From Maribacter sp. PR1 (GTDB lineage: Bacteria; Bacteroidota; Bacteroidia; Flavobacteriales; Flavobacteriaceae), in contig NZ_JAQPCG010000003.1 of the NCBI RefSeq assembly GCF_028464145.1, positions 310,001 through 374,000 of the forward strand: a stretch of DNA of 64,000 nt. Direction: 5' to 3'. A program made the translations under genes and the position numbers. Shown in pieces: positions 1 through 7,821 of this stretch (position 1 is its first letter; each line of letters opens with the position of its first letter). The notes under the pieces were generated by a model, which was given only the letters and a program-made list of their open reading frames with translations, was not told the DNA's origin and did not search any database.

Positions 1-1
1 A

Positions 2-601
2 ATTATTGGTGCGGGAACCGTTGGTGAATATGCAGCACGCTCCGCCATTGGGTTAGGTGCCAATGTAAAGATATTTGACAACTCGATCACTAGACTTAGG
101 AACATCCAGACAAATCTTAAGCAAACCGTTTATACGTCCACCATTCAACCGAAAAACCTATTAAAAGCTTTAAAGCGTTGCGATGTGGCCATTGGTGCCA
201 CGAGAGGCAAGGGCAGATCCCCAGTTATCGTAAGCAGTACCATGGTAGAGCACATGAAAAAAGGTGCGGTAATTATCGATGTAAGTATTGATACTGGAGG
301 TTGTTTTGAAACAAGTGAAATCACCAATCACAATAAACCCACGATTGAAAAATCGGGGGTTCTCCATTATGGTGTACCCAATATTCCATCGAGATATCCC
401 AAAACAGCTTCTGTTTCCATCAGTAATATTTTTACTCCCTACTTATTGAAAATTGGGGAAGATGGAGGATTGGAAAACTCCCTTCGATTCGATAAAGGCT
501 TACGTAATGGGCTCTATATGTATCATGGTATTCTAACCAATAAAACGGTCGGAGACTGGTTCGACCTACAATATAGCGATATCAACTTTTTGATTTTTTA
601 G
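2..601 (+). CDS. ald: Alanine dehydrogenase, C-terminal part (5' end outside window)
   Basis: The frame is open from the first bases of the window and ends at a TAG, giving about 199 residues, so roughly half of a typical enzyme of about 370-400 residues is present and the start lies upstream. It opens on a Rossmann loop IIGAGTVGEYAA, the NAD-binding site of the alanine dehydrogenase / transhydrogenase-alpha family. It continues with GATRGKGRSPV, then VIIDVSIDTGGCFETS, which matches the family pattern V-D-x-x-x-D-x-G-G-C-x-E-T-S. The family catalyses NAD-dependent interconversion of L-alanine with pyruvate and ammonium in the cytoplasm. The ending (YMYHGILTNKTVGDWF) resembles the long flavobacterial type. 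The substrate-binding N-terminal lobe cannot be checked here. Confidence 0.92.
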   Translation: MIGAGTVGEYAARSAIGLGANVKIFDNSITRLRNIQTNLKQTVYTSTIQPKNLLKALKRCDVAIGATRGKGRSPVIVSSTMVEHMKKGAVIIDVSIDTGGCFETSEITNHNKPTIEKSGVLHYGVPNIPSRYPKTASVSISNIFTPYLLKIGEDGGLENSLRFDKGLRNGLYMYHGILTNKTVGDWFDLQYSDINFLIF

Positions 602-671
602 AATTGTCCTTCCATACTTTCAACATCCGTTATAATCCCATAATTTTACCTAGAAAATTCGAGAGAAAGAA

Positions 672-1055
672 ATGAGCTTTTTTAAACGTTTAGGATTCTA
701 TTTAGCGGGACTGTCCATCGGTATTATTTTTTTAGCCCTTTTTTTAAGAAAAAAGTCCGATGAAACAGGCGTATCCTTTTGCTATTTCCCAAATTGCAGG
801 ACACTAAAGGACATGAGGTCTAAACCTATGTATTATTCGGATGAAGTTACCCTTCAATTGGAAAATAAACAAATAGATTCCTTGGATATTGCTTTTTTGC
901 TTAACAGCGGCGATGTGGATTTTTCTAAGAGTGAAACGAAGACTAGCCCTTGTAAGTCTTATTTGATAGAGGGTGCTTTTAAGCAACGAAAACTAGAGGC
1001 CTGGGTTAAGAATTGTCCGGATAAGATTCAAGTAGAATCCATTAACACTCCATAG
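672..1055 (+). CDS. Small membrane-anchored protein, DUF4258-like
   Basis: The 127-residue product starts with one hydrophobic segment (about residues 7-25, LGFYLAGLSIGIIFLALFL) followed by positive charges, which predicts an N-in anchor with a soluble exported domain. The soluble part has four cysteines (FCYFPNC, SPCKSY, KNCPDK), possibly disulfide or metal pairs. I recall proteins of this type downstream of alanine dehydrogenase in Flavobacteriaceae, annotated DUF4258, but that assignment is from memory. Its stop abuts the stop of the convergent proline dehydrogenase with no base between. No function is assigned. Confidence 0.8.
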   Translation: MSFFKRLGFYLAGLSIGIIFLALFLRKKSDETGVSFCYFPNCRTLKDMRSKPMYYSDEVTLQLENKQIDSLDIAFLLNSGDVDFSKSETKTSPCKSYLIEGAFKQRKLEAWVKNCPDKIQVESINTP

Positions 1056-2222
1056 TTACATACTTCTTCGCTTTCGCTCCTTTTTTATTAAGGATAATTC
1101 CCTACTGGTTTGTCCGGCTACGGAGGTGTTTTCCTCGGCCCTTCGAATTAAATAGGGCATAACATCCCTAACTGGGCCAAAAGGTAAATATTTGGCCACA
1201 TTGTATCCATTTGCCGCCAAATTGAAGGATATGTGATCGCTCATACCATAAAGTTGCCCAAACCAGACCCCAGCATTGTTTTTTTCTATTCCCTTTTCTT
1301 GTATAAGCTCCATCAACTTATAACAACTATTTTCGTTATGAGTTCCGGAAAAAATGGCCATATCTCCCAAATTTTCAATCATGTATGCAATGGTTGCGTC
1401 AAAATTTTCATCCGTAGCCGCTTTGGATTCGCAAATAGGGCTGGGATAGCCTTTTTCCCTCGCACGTTCATTCTCTTTTTCCATGTAGGCCCCACGTACT
1501 ACCTTAATCCCTATTTTAAACCCTTCTTCTTTCGCACGTTCATGCAGGTTTTTTAAGTAGGCTAATCGGTCCCATCGGTACGTTTGTAAAGTGTTGAAAA
1601 CAATTGCTTTTTTGGTGTTGTATTTGCGCATCATATCCTCAACCAATTGGTCTGCTGCATCTTGCATCCAGCTTTCCTCACCGTCTATCAGCAACGAAAC
1701 ATCAAGGTCATGGGCCTTTTTACAAACTTTTTCAAACCTATTAACGACTCTTTGCCATTCCGCTTCTTCCTTCTCACTTAGCTTTTCGCCTTCACTTATT
1801 TTTTGATACAGTGCGAACCTACCAAATCCAGATGGTTTAAAAACCGCAAAAGGAATAGCATCTTTCTCCTTTACGAAGTCCAAAATTTTCAAAATCATTT
1901 CGGTGGCAGAGTCCAAAGGGTCTTCTTCGTCTTTACCCTCCACTGAATAGTCCAGAACGGAACATACGCCTTTCTCGAACATTTCATCTACAACTGGGAG
2001 ACAATCTTCCTCGTTTACACCCCCACAGAAATGGTCAAATACTGTCGCCCTAATCAAACCCTCAACCGGTAAATGTGCTTTGATGGCAAAATTTGTCATG
2101 GCCGTACCAATTTTGACCAAAGGCTCATTCGCAATCATCTTAAAAAGAAAGTATGCCCTTTCCAATTCCGAGTCTGACTTTAAAGAGAATGCCGTTGCGG
2201 TATTCTCAAAAATATCCTTCAT
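1056..2222 (-). CDS. Proline dehydrogenase
   Basis: This 388-residue single-domain enzyme oxidises L-proline to 1-pyrroline-5-carboxylate with FAD, the first step of proline catabolism to glutamate. The signature elements of the PutA/ProDH barrel are visible: VVRGAYMEKE at residues 241-250 and YLIRRAEENTS at 357-367, whose Arg pair binds the proline carboxylate in known members. It is the short monofunctional form with no P5C dehydrogenase domain, so that second enzyme must be encoded elsewhere. No signal peptide is seen, so it is cytoplasmic or peripheral to the inner membrane. It is transcribed away from aroB, with which it shares about 120 bp of AT-rich intergenic DNA. Confidence 0.95.
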   Translation of the reverse strand: MKDIFENTATAFSLKSDSELERAYFLFKMIANEPLVKIGTAMTNFAIKAHLPVEGLIRATVFDHFCGGVNEEDCLPVVDEMFEKGVCSVLDYSVEGKDEEDPLDSATEMILKILDFVKEKDAIPFAVFKPSGFGRFALYQKISEGEKLSEKEEAEWQRVVNRFEKVCKKAHDLDVSLLIDGEESWMQDAADQLVEDMMRKYNTKKAIVFNTLQTYRWDRLAYLKNLHERAKEEGFKIGIKVVRGAYMEKENERAREKGYPSPICESKAATDENFDATIAYMIENLGDMAIFSGTHNENSCYKLMELIQEKGIEKNNAGVWFGQLYGMSDHISFNLAANGYNVAKYLPFGPVRDVMPYLIRRAEENTSVAGQTSRELSLIKKERKRRSM

Positions 2223-2341
2223 AAGCGCTTTATTCTAAAGGCCTCAAAGATAAACACAGGATTTCTATTCTTTTGATTAAAATAACCTTTATTTTGTGCT
2301 CTTAAATTTAATTTTTTAGGTCAAAATATAATTCAATATTC

Positions 2342-3403
2342 ATGCAGTCCATAGTTTCAGATTCTTATGCCGTGCATTTTGATACCATAGCTTTTGAGCA
2401 ACTCAATTCATGTTTAAAATCCAACAATTACTCGACCATTTTTATTTTGGTCGATGAGAATACGCATGAGTTATGCCTTCCCCGTTTTATGTCGGAAATT
2501 AGTGGTGAGTATAATTTTGAGATTGTAGAAATTGAGTCAGGAGAAGTTAACAAAACCATTGATACCTGCGTTGGTGTTTGGGAGGCGCTATCTGAGCTTG
2601 GGGCCGACCGAAAAAGTCTATTGATTAATCTTGGAGGAGGCGTATTAACTGATCTTGGGGGGTTTGTGGCCTCTACCTTTAAAAGAGGTATTGATTTTAT
2701 AAATGTGCCCACTACCCTATTGTCCATGGTTGATGCTTCTGTTGGAGGGAAAACTGGCGTTGATTTGGGTCCATTGAAAAATCAAGTCGGTGTAATTAAT
2801 CAACCTGTTATGGTTTTAATAGTTTCTGATTTTTTGGAAACTTTGGAAGAAAGGCAAATTGTAAGTGGGTTTGCCGAAATGCTTAAGCATGGACTTATAC
2901 GAAACGAAGACTACTGGGAGGCCTTAAAAAAGGTGGGTTCCCTTAATGAATTGAAAAATCATATTTTGCCGTCCGTTGAACTAAAGAACAAGATTGTTTT
3001 ACAGGACCCGACCGAACAAAACATAAGAAAGATACTTAATTACGGACATACGCTGGGACATGCCATTGAATCTTATTTTTTAGAAAACGAAAACAAGGAA
3101 ACCCTCTTGCATGGAGAGGCCATAGCCATAGGTATGATTACAGAAGGCTATCTATCCCATAAGTTGACGGGTTTGTCAAAAGATCAATTGAAGGATATTA
3201 AGGACACCTTTCTTAAATACTATTCAAAGATTACATTTTCGGATAAGGATATTTCGGATATTCTTGAATTATTGAAATACGACAAGAAAAATTCACATGG
3301 GAACATCAATTTCGTGTTGTTAAAAAAGATTGGAGAAACCCAAACCGATGTTATAATTTCCCCAGAATTGTTTAAGGAAGCCTTTGCTTACTACATGGAA
3401 TAA
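2342..3403 (+). CDS. aroB: 3-dehydroquinate synthase
   Basis: The 353-residue protein has the standard AroB length and order. It has the NAD-binding GGGVLTDLGG (about 98-107), the phosphate and substrate loop ASVGGKTGVD (132-141), the zinc region with Glu179 (GFAEMLKHG), His236/His240 (NYGHTLGH) and His257 (LLHGEAIAIG). It converts DAHP to 3-dehydroquinate, the second step of the shikimate pathway in the cytoplasm. The ATG at 2342 fits the family N-terminus. No other aromatic pathway genes lie nearby. Confidence 0.97.
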   Translation: MQSIVSDSYAVHFDTIAFEQLNSCLKSNNYSTIFILVDENTHELCLPRFMSEISGEYNFEIVEIESGEVNKTIDTCVGVWEALSELGADRKSLLINLGGGVLTDLGGFVASTFKRGIDFINVPTTLLSMVDASVGGKTGVDLGPLKNQVGVINQPVMVLIVSDFLETLEERQIVSGFAEMLKHGLIRNEDYWEALKKVGSLNELKNHILPSVELKNKIVLQDPTEQNIRKILNYGHTLGHAIESYFLENENKETLLHGEAIAIGMITEGYLSHKLTGLSKDQLKDIKDTFLKYYSKITFSDKDISDILELLKYDKKNSHGNINFVLLKKIGETQTDVIISPELFKEAFAYYME

Positions 3404-3422
3404 AAAGTTCATATACTAAAAC

Positions 3423-3452
3423 CGCTGTTTCACAACTCTTTACAAAACAGCG
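3423..3452. repeat. Inverted repeat downstream of aroB
   Basis: CGCTGTTT (3423-3430) is matched perfectly by AAACAGCG (3445-3452) around a 14-base loop, 20 bases after the aroB stop. There is no U-run on the plus strand, so it is at best a weak terminator; it may instead be an mRNA 3' stabiliser. Confidence 0.4.
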
Positions 3453-3514
3453 ACCATTAAATATTTAGTTTAGGTTCAAGGAATAATGAATTTCACAAAC
3501 TAACCTAAACTATT

Positions 3515-3850
3515 ATGACCAGAAGACTAATCGATTACAAAAAATTAGACCACAGCCTCGCTACCCTATTAATTGAAACTTACCCATATGGGTATGGTGA
3601 TGAGGACATTATCACCTTTAAAAATATCCATGGTGATATTGTTGAAGCCGTGGAACTAAGAACTGCTGAAACCCTTTATCTTGTAAAAATCAGTAAAAGC
3701 CTTTCCAACTTTATTGCAAATTTTGAAGATAACATTGAAAAAGAACTTCAAACCAAAACGCCTGAAGAAGTGATGGAGGAAGGAGAAATAACAACGGAAT
3801 TTAAAATAAACTTCGAAGCTGAAGATCCTGAATATTCCGACTTAGACTAA
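3515..3850 (+). CDS. Small acidic conserved protein
   Basis: The 111-residue product is soluble, strongly acidic at the C-terminus (EAEDPEYSDLD) and has no signal peptide, membrane segment or known catalytic motif. The N-terminal half (RRLIDYKKLD, YPYGYGDEDIITF) has a pattern I recall from a small flavobacterial family next to aroB that is sometimes named wrongly (for example DNA primase). I do not recognise a function. A putative leader of about 110 bp separates it from aroB. Its stop (3850) is one base from the stop of the convergent DinB-like gene. Confidence 0.75.
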   Translation: MTRRLIDYKKLDHSLATLLIETYPYGYGDEDIITFKNIHGDIVEAVELRTAETLYLVKISKSLSNFIANFEDNIEKELQTKTPEEVMEEGEITTEFKINFEAEDPEYSDLD

Positions 3851-3851
3851 A

Positions 3852-4367
3852 CTATAAGTATTTATCCCTTAAAATATTGGCATGGTGCCTTTGATGACCA
3901 CTTATGGTAAAACCTAAAGTGGCTACACTCCACTGTATTCCACTGGCGGTGCCTATTCTGCACAGCTGGTCATTACCCAAATTCTTGAAAAGTGTTATCG
4001 TGGAGTTCCTTACCGCTAAATATTCTTCCAAAATATCCTCTTTCTTCCTGTTCAAACTATTGCTTTCCGTTATATATTGATCTTGGTCAAAACCGGGAAG
4101 CTCCATTTTATCATTTCTTGAAAACCTAAATGCCCTATATTGAAAAATACGCTCCGTATCAATTATGTGAATTAAGACTTCGGCAATAGTCCATTTATTT
4201 TCGGCATATGCATATCCTAATTTTTCCAAGGGTAGCTCCTTTATAAAGTCCATAAACCATTCTTTTCCCTCATACAATGATTCCATAAGGTTTACGTCCC
4301 CTAAAGTATTTAGATAGGTATTGTAGAAATTGCCAACTCCTAAGTCCTGTAGTTCTGATTTTCTCAT
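3852..4367 (-). CDS. DinB/YfiT-like four-helix protein
   Basis: The 171-residue protein has the pattern of the DinB_2 superfamily. An N-terminal helix leads to the block KWTIAEVLIHIIDTERIFQYR (about 58-78), which carries His67, and the C-terminal block ISGHQRHHANIL carries His158 and His161/162. These three histidines are the metal triad of the family. Some members are bacillithiol- or mycothiol-dependent transferases, and a bacillithiol gene (bshB1) occurs later in this window. No substrate can be assigned from sequence. It lies downstream of the Lrp/AsnC gene on the same strand, but a strong hairpin between them argues for separate transcripts. Confidence 0.85.
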   Translation of the reverse strand: MRKSELQDLGVGNFYNTYLNTLGDVNLMESLYEGKEWFMDFIKELPLEKLGYAYAENKWTIAEVLIHIIDTERIFQYRAFRFSRNDKMELPGFDQDQYITESNSLNRKKEDILEEYLAVRNSTITLFKNLGNDQLCRIGTASGIQWSVATLGFTISGHQRHHANILRDKYL

Positions 4368-4393
4368 ATTCTGATTGCTAAATTTGATTAGTC

Positions 4394-4422
4394 AAAAAAG
4401 CCCAATCATTTTATGATTGGGC
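4394..4422 (-). terminator. Rho-independent terminator of the Lrp/AsnC gene
   Basis: A perfect 10-bp stem (GCCCAATCAT at 4400-4409 with ATGATTGGGC at 4413-4422) and a 3-base loop are followed, on the minus strand, by six U residues. It lies just after the Lrp/AsnC stop (4446) and before the DinB-like start (4367), so it should end the regulator's transcript. Confidence 0.85.
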
Positions 4423-4445
4423 CTTCTAATATCGTAAATAGAATT

Positions 4446-4925
4446 TTATAATTCGTTAAAAATAGTGTGCATTAGTCTTTTCTTGTCATTAAAGCTTTCC
4501 TCCAATGATATCATGGTCTCCGTTCTACTTATGCCATCAATGTCATCTATTTTGAAAATGATGTTTTTTGCATGAGTTGTATCCTTAGCTCTGATTTTAC
4601 AAAATATGTTGAATTTACCTGTAGTAATATGTGCAATTGTAACGTTTGGTATCTGATTTAAACGCTCCAGTACAAATTTGGTCTGGTGCGTTTTTTCAAG
4701 AAAAATACCCACATAAGCAATAAATGCGTATCCAAGCTTTACATAATCCAACGTTAGTGAAGAGCCTTTTATAATACCAGCTTCTTCCATTTTCTTAACC
4801 CTCACATGGACTGTTCCTGCGGAAATTAAAAGTTTTTTTGCAATATCTGTAAAAGGTGTTCTGGTGTTATCAATTAACATGTCCAGAATTTGATGGTCAA
4901 TTTCGTCTAATTTAACTTTTCCCAT
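4446..4925 (-). CDS. Lrp/AsnC-family transcriptional regulator
   Basis: The 159-residue length and two-domain layout are typical. The N-terminal helix-turn-helix (about residues 8-55) contains LLISAGTVHVRVKKMEEAGII as recognition region, and the C-terminal half is a RAM/AsnC ligand-binding domain (FAYVGIF-like strand, ITTGKFNIFCKI). Family members sense amino acids and form octamers that wrap DNA. The target is unknown; ProDH and alanine dehydrogenase nearby are plausible but unproved. It ends in a strong terminator. Confidence 0.93.
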   Translation of the reverse strand: MGKVKLDEIDHQILDMLIDNTRTPFTDIAKKLLISAGTVHVRVKKMEEAGIIKGSSLTLDYVKLGYAFIAYVGIFLEKTHQTKFVLERLNQIPNVTIAHITTGKFNIFCKIRAKDTTHAKNIIFKIDDIDGISRTETMISLEESFNDKKRLMHTIFNEL

Positions 4926-5033
4926 GTTTGATTAATTTTATGCAAAAATAAAAAATATTAAAAAGAAATATAATAAATATTATGATTTTGTGTGAAAATC
5001 GTAATCCTTTAATAATTAAAAGGTCAAGAAAGC

Positions 5034-6140
5034 TTAATCCATTGATTCCAGAACTCTTTCCCTTCTCAACCAATTTAAATCCTCTTCCTTTAGACAATCT
5101 ACGATTTTATGCCCAAAAAAACTGTTTGGTTTAAAACCTTTTTCAGCTATTTCAGGAATAAAGACAATTTTATCATGCTGCAAAGTCTCCTTAAATAGTA
5201 TTCCCAAGCATTCGTTTTCTCCAAGATCACTGTCCAAAATATTTGCGTTTTCGATTATAATGTCGAAAAAAAGTTTTTTGTTTTCAGGAATTTCCAGATA
5301 CTTGTCGAGTTCGTAATTTTCTGTTTCATCGTTTCCTATAGTATACATAGCTTTATACAGTGCCGTACATATAAATTCCCTTGTTTTTTCCCTTTGATAA
5401 TCCTCCTGATAATGTCCGGCCTCAAAAAGTATGGTAGGCACTTTTTCCATTTGAAAGGAATCACCTACACAATTGGGATTAAAAGAATCATCGAATCTAC
5501 CTACTTGTCCGGGAATAATTTTCTGTAGGGCTTGGTTCATGGCCACTATAATCCGCATTGCCTTTTCTCTTGTAGGGGAGGTATTCCGTTCTTCATCGAA
5601 CGCAGGCGCTAAAAATGATACCGTTGCGGGTTTATTGGAATCCCCAACATTGAAAATGGTTCTTTGATCATGCAAATTAAAGCAAAAATGAGGTCTAAAA
5701 TCATTGAAAACAGCTCTTAGGAATCTACTCTCTGGCTGCGTAAGATTTAGTGCATCCCTGTTCAAGTCCATGTTATTTGCATTAACCCTGGTATAGGCAA
5801 TAGCGCCATCTGGATTTAAAATAGGTATAATCTTCAAGGTTACCTTACTTAATAAATCATTTGCCAATGTAGTTCCATTATTTAGAAAATGCAGTAAGTC
5901 GATTACCGCTTTGGTTGTGGTAGACTCATTGCCATGCATCTGGGACCACATCAATATTCGGTTTGGTCCTTGGCCAACATTCATTACATAGATTGGGTTT
6001 TTATCTACGGACTCACCTAACATTTCTAATCTGCAAGACCCTTTAAGACTATTTATAAAACCGTAAATGTGTGCGTTGTTAATATAGCGCCCACGTATCT
6101 TCTCTACTTTTATTTTTGAATAATTATACCCGTCCCCCAT
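5034..6140 (-). CDS. M14-family zinc carboxypeptidase
   Basis: The M14 metallopeptidase core is seen in order: WSQMHGNEST (zinc ligands His and Glu of H-x-x-E), LNPDGA, NMDLNRD (substrate-binding Asn-Arg), FNLHDQRT (third zinc ligand His) and TILFEAGHY (catalytic Glu). There is no signal peptide, so a cytoplasmic enzyme trimming peptides or muropeptides is likely. The open frame reaches an ATG at 6215, but I chose the ATG at 6140. The extra 25 residues are translated AT-rich DNA carrying a candidate -7 promoter box (6161-6168), and the family N-terminus begins shortly before the GRYI block. The last 60 residues (ENECLGILFKET onward) form a C-terminal extension. Confidence 0.88.
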   Translation of the reverse strand: MGDGYNYSKIKVEKIRGRYINNAHIYGFINSLKGSCRLEMLGESVDKNPIYVMNVGQGPNRILMWSQMHGNESTTTKAVIDLLHFLNNGTTLANDLLSKVTLKIIPILNPDGAIAYTRVNANNMDLNRDALNLTQPESRFLRAVFNDFRPHFCFNLHDQRTIFNVGDSNKPATVSFLAPAFDEERNTSPTREKAMRIIVAMNQALQKIIPGQVGRFDDSFNPNCVGDSFQMEKVPTILFEAGHYQEDYQREKTREFICTALYKAMYTIGNDETENYELDKYLEIPENKKLFFDIIIENANILDSDLGENECLGILFKETLQHDKIVFIPEIAEKGFKPNSFFGHKIVDCLKEEDLNWLRRERVLESMD

Positions 6141-6160
6141 ACATTTTAATGAATTAAGAG

Positions 6161-6168
6161 CAAAAATA
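6161..6168 (-). promoter_or_regulatory. Candidate -7 box for the M14 peptidase gene
   Basis: Read on the minus strand this is TATTTTTG, a match to the Bacteroidota TAnnTTTG element, ending 20 bases before the chosen ATG at 6140. I see no well-placed -33 TTTG (nearest TTG is about 26 bases upstream), so this is tentative. Confidence 0.3.
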
Positions 6169-6361
6169 CTATGATTAAAAATTACATTTGTAAACAACAT
6201 ATTTCCTTTACTCAATATATTTTAACACTGTTATTTATTTTTATAAATTAATAGTATAATATATTATATATCAGTTATTTGAATTAGTTTAAATAACACT
6301 TAAGTTGAAGTTTTTTTTAATAATTGAATGCATTCCGAATTTAAATAAATTACCTTTTGTT

Positions 6362-6369
6362 TAATTTTG
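6362..6369 (+). promoter_or_regulatory. Candidate -7 box for the HTH regulator gene
   Basis: TAATTTTG matches the Bacteroidota -7 consensus TAnnTTTG and ends 9 bases before the ATG at 6379, which would give a nearly leaderless mRNA. No -33 element at the usual spacing is visible. Confidence 0.3.
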
Positions 6370-6378
6370 TATATAGCT

Positions 6379-6741
6379 ATGGAGAAAGAAGGCATTGTAA
6401 ATAGAATAGAAAAAATCATGGACTACTATGAGTTGTCTGCTGCAGTATTTTCTGATAAAATCGGAGTCCCTAGATCAAGTATCTCACATCTTCTAAAAGG
6501 TAGAAATAAACCAAGTCTAGAATTTATCATGAAGGTTGTCGAAACCTATGATGAAGTAAATCTTTACTGGTTACTTTACGGCAAGGGAGAATTCCCTAAA
6601 AGGGAGCGCAGTGATTTGAAACCTACAACCACTTCACAAAATATCCTGGAGAACACTGTAAACCCAAAAGAAAGGAAATTAATTGATCGCATCGTTATCT
6701 TCTTTAACGACGGCACTTTCCAGGAATACCAAAAGAACTAA
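6379..6741 (+). CDS. Small XRE-type HTH regulator
   Basis: The product is about 120 residues. The N-terminal two-thirds form a lambda-repressor-like helix-turn-helix: RIEKIMDYYELSAAVFSDKIGV, then PRSSISHLLKGRNKPSLEFIMK, the classic recognition helix and turn. YDEVNLYWLLYGKGEFP is typical of small flavobacterial XRE proteins. The remainder is a short charged tail without a ligand domain. An upstream TTG (6367) is in frame, but the ATG at 6379 gives the normal N-terminus. It diverges from the M14 peptidase gene across about 240 bp of very AT-rich DNA, so it could regulate that gene or itself; this is inference. Confidence 0.88.
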   Translation: MEKEGIVNRIEKIMDYYELSAAVFSDKIGVPRSSISHLLKGRNKPSLEFIMKVVETYDEVNLYWLLYGKGEFPKRERSDLKPTTTSQNILENTVNPKERKLIDRIVIFFNDGTFQEYQKN

Positions 6742-6805
6742 TCATTTTGAAAACAATTGGATTCAAATATTCCTAGTTCATTGGTAATTTGATTATTTTG
6801 CAACT

Positions 6806-7183
6806 ATGCTAAAAAGAATACTTCCAATCGGACTACCCTTATTATTATTTATTTCTTGCTACGCGCCAAATAGGGATTGTGTGAATTTTAAAACTGGTGA
6901 ATTTATGTTCAATTATAAGGTTGGAGACACTCTTAAAACAGGTCGATTTGTACGTGGTGAAAAATTTAGTATAGATTATTACGATAATGTAATCGACAGT
7001 GCTTCAATAAGGTGGATTAATGAATGTGAATTTATACTTCAAGATTTAAAAAGCAAAATGGGCATACACTATAAAATTATAAAGACCACGGATAGTTCGT
7101 ATACCTTCGAATACAAGAACGCCGTAAAAGACCCAAACAAAAAACTTATCGTAAAAACGGGAACAGCATACAAAACCAATTAG
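6806..7183 (+). CDS. Small lipoprotein of unknown function
   Basis: The 125-residue product has a lipoprotein signal peptide (hydrophobic PIGLPLLLFIS followed by Cys19; lipobox F-I-S-C). The mature part is soluble, about 105 residues, with the pattern NCxxFKTGEFMFNY near its start (here DCVNFKTGEFMF). I recall a widespread flavobacterial family like this, often misnamed as a topoisomerase in databases; nothing here supports that name. It is probably anchored to the outer membrane facing the periplasm. No function is assigned. Confidence 0.78.
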   Translation: MLKRILPIGLPLLLFISCYAPNRDCVNFKTGEFMFNYKVGDTLKTGRFVRGEKFSIDYYDNVIDSASIRWINECEFILQDLKSKMGIHYKIIKTTDSSYTFEYKNAVKDPNKKLIVKTGTAYKTN

Positions 7184-7413
7184 TGATGTTTGAAATATTC
7201 ACCAGTTCAAGGGCGTGGATAACTTAATTGAAACTTACCATTTAGAAATTGTTTTGGGAATCGATACTATTATTTTTTTCGATTGCAGCAGATAAGCTTG
7301 AACCCTTGTAATGGAGGAAAACAACAAATAGAGGTTTGGTCTTGTCCATGATTATGCGCATAGTTCTTTTGGAATTTCACTTTTAACTACATTAAAAAAG
7401 TCATTTCTGACTC
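7184..7413. other. Intergenic stretch, no supported gene
   Basis: About 230 bp with no convincing gene. A short open stretch (reading VDNLIETYHLEIVLG in one frame) looks protein-like but has no start and stops quickly. It could be a decayed gene fragment; I cannot support that further. Confidence 0.3.
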
Positions 7414-7629
7414 ATGATTCCCATTGGATTACTGGTCTGTACAATCTTTTCCTCATTGAGTTTATGCTTAGCCCACATAAGCCATTTGGTCGTTTTCGAC
7501 AAAGAAGTCAGGTCTATTCCCAAGGGCTATCGCTACTTTGCCATAGCATTTTCGCCCATGGTAGCATTTTTTGAACTACGTAAGAAAAAAACACGGCAAG
7601 CTCTTCAGAGATTTGAAAAACATACGTAA
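7414..7629 (+). CDS. Possible small membrane protein
   Basis: A 71-residue ORF has an N-terminal hydrophobic segment (about 2-25), a polar turn (VVFDKEVRSIPKGYR), a second hydrophobic patch (YFAIAFSPMVAFF) and a basic tail. The alternation of hydrophobic and charged blocks looks like a real two-helix inner-membrane protein rather than chance. No family is recognised, and an overlapping frame is also open across part of it. There are no close neighbours on the same strand to suggest a role. Confidence 0.45.
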   Translation: MIPIGLLVCTIFSSLSLCLAHISHLVVFDKEVRSIPKGYRYFAIAFSPMVAFFELRKKKTRQALQRFEKHT

Positions 7630-7821
7630 CTCGACTATTTCTTGGTTTCAATTGGATAATATATTATTCCAGAATTTGGTCACTGATGCCTGTCTATTTA
7701 TGAAAATTCGTGAATTTTAATATTTATTGCGATATGTGTATATTTTTGACCGTTTCACAACATAATTAATTAGTACCTTGAGGTATTACTATGATTCTAT
7801 AAAATTAACTTATTTTAAATA

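Noticed and set aside
4912..5097. 61-residue minus-strand ORF between Lrp and M14 genes
   Set aside because: It overlaps both genes in another frame and translates AT-rich spacer; no start context or family.
7184..7413. Possible decayed gene
   Set aside because: Only a short open stretch without start or recognisable family; too weak to call.
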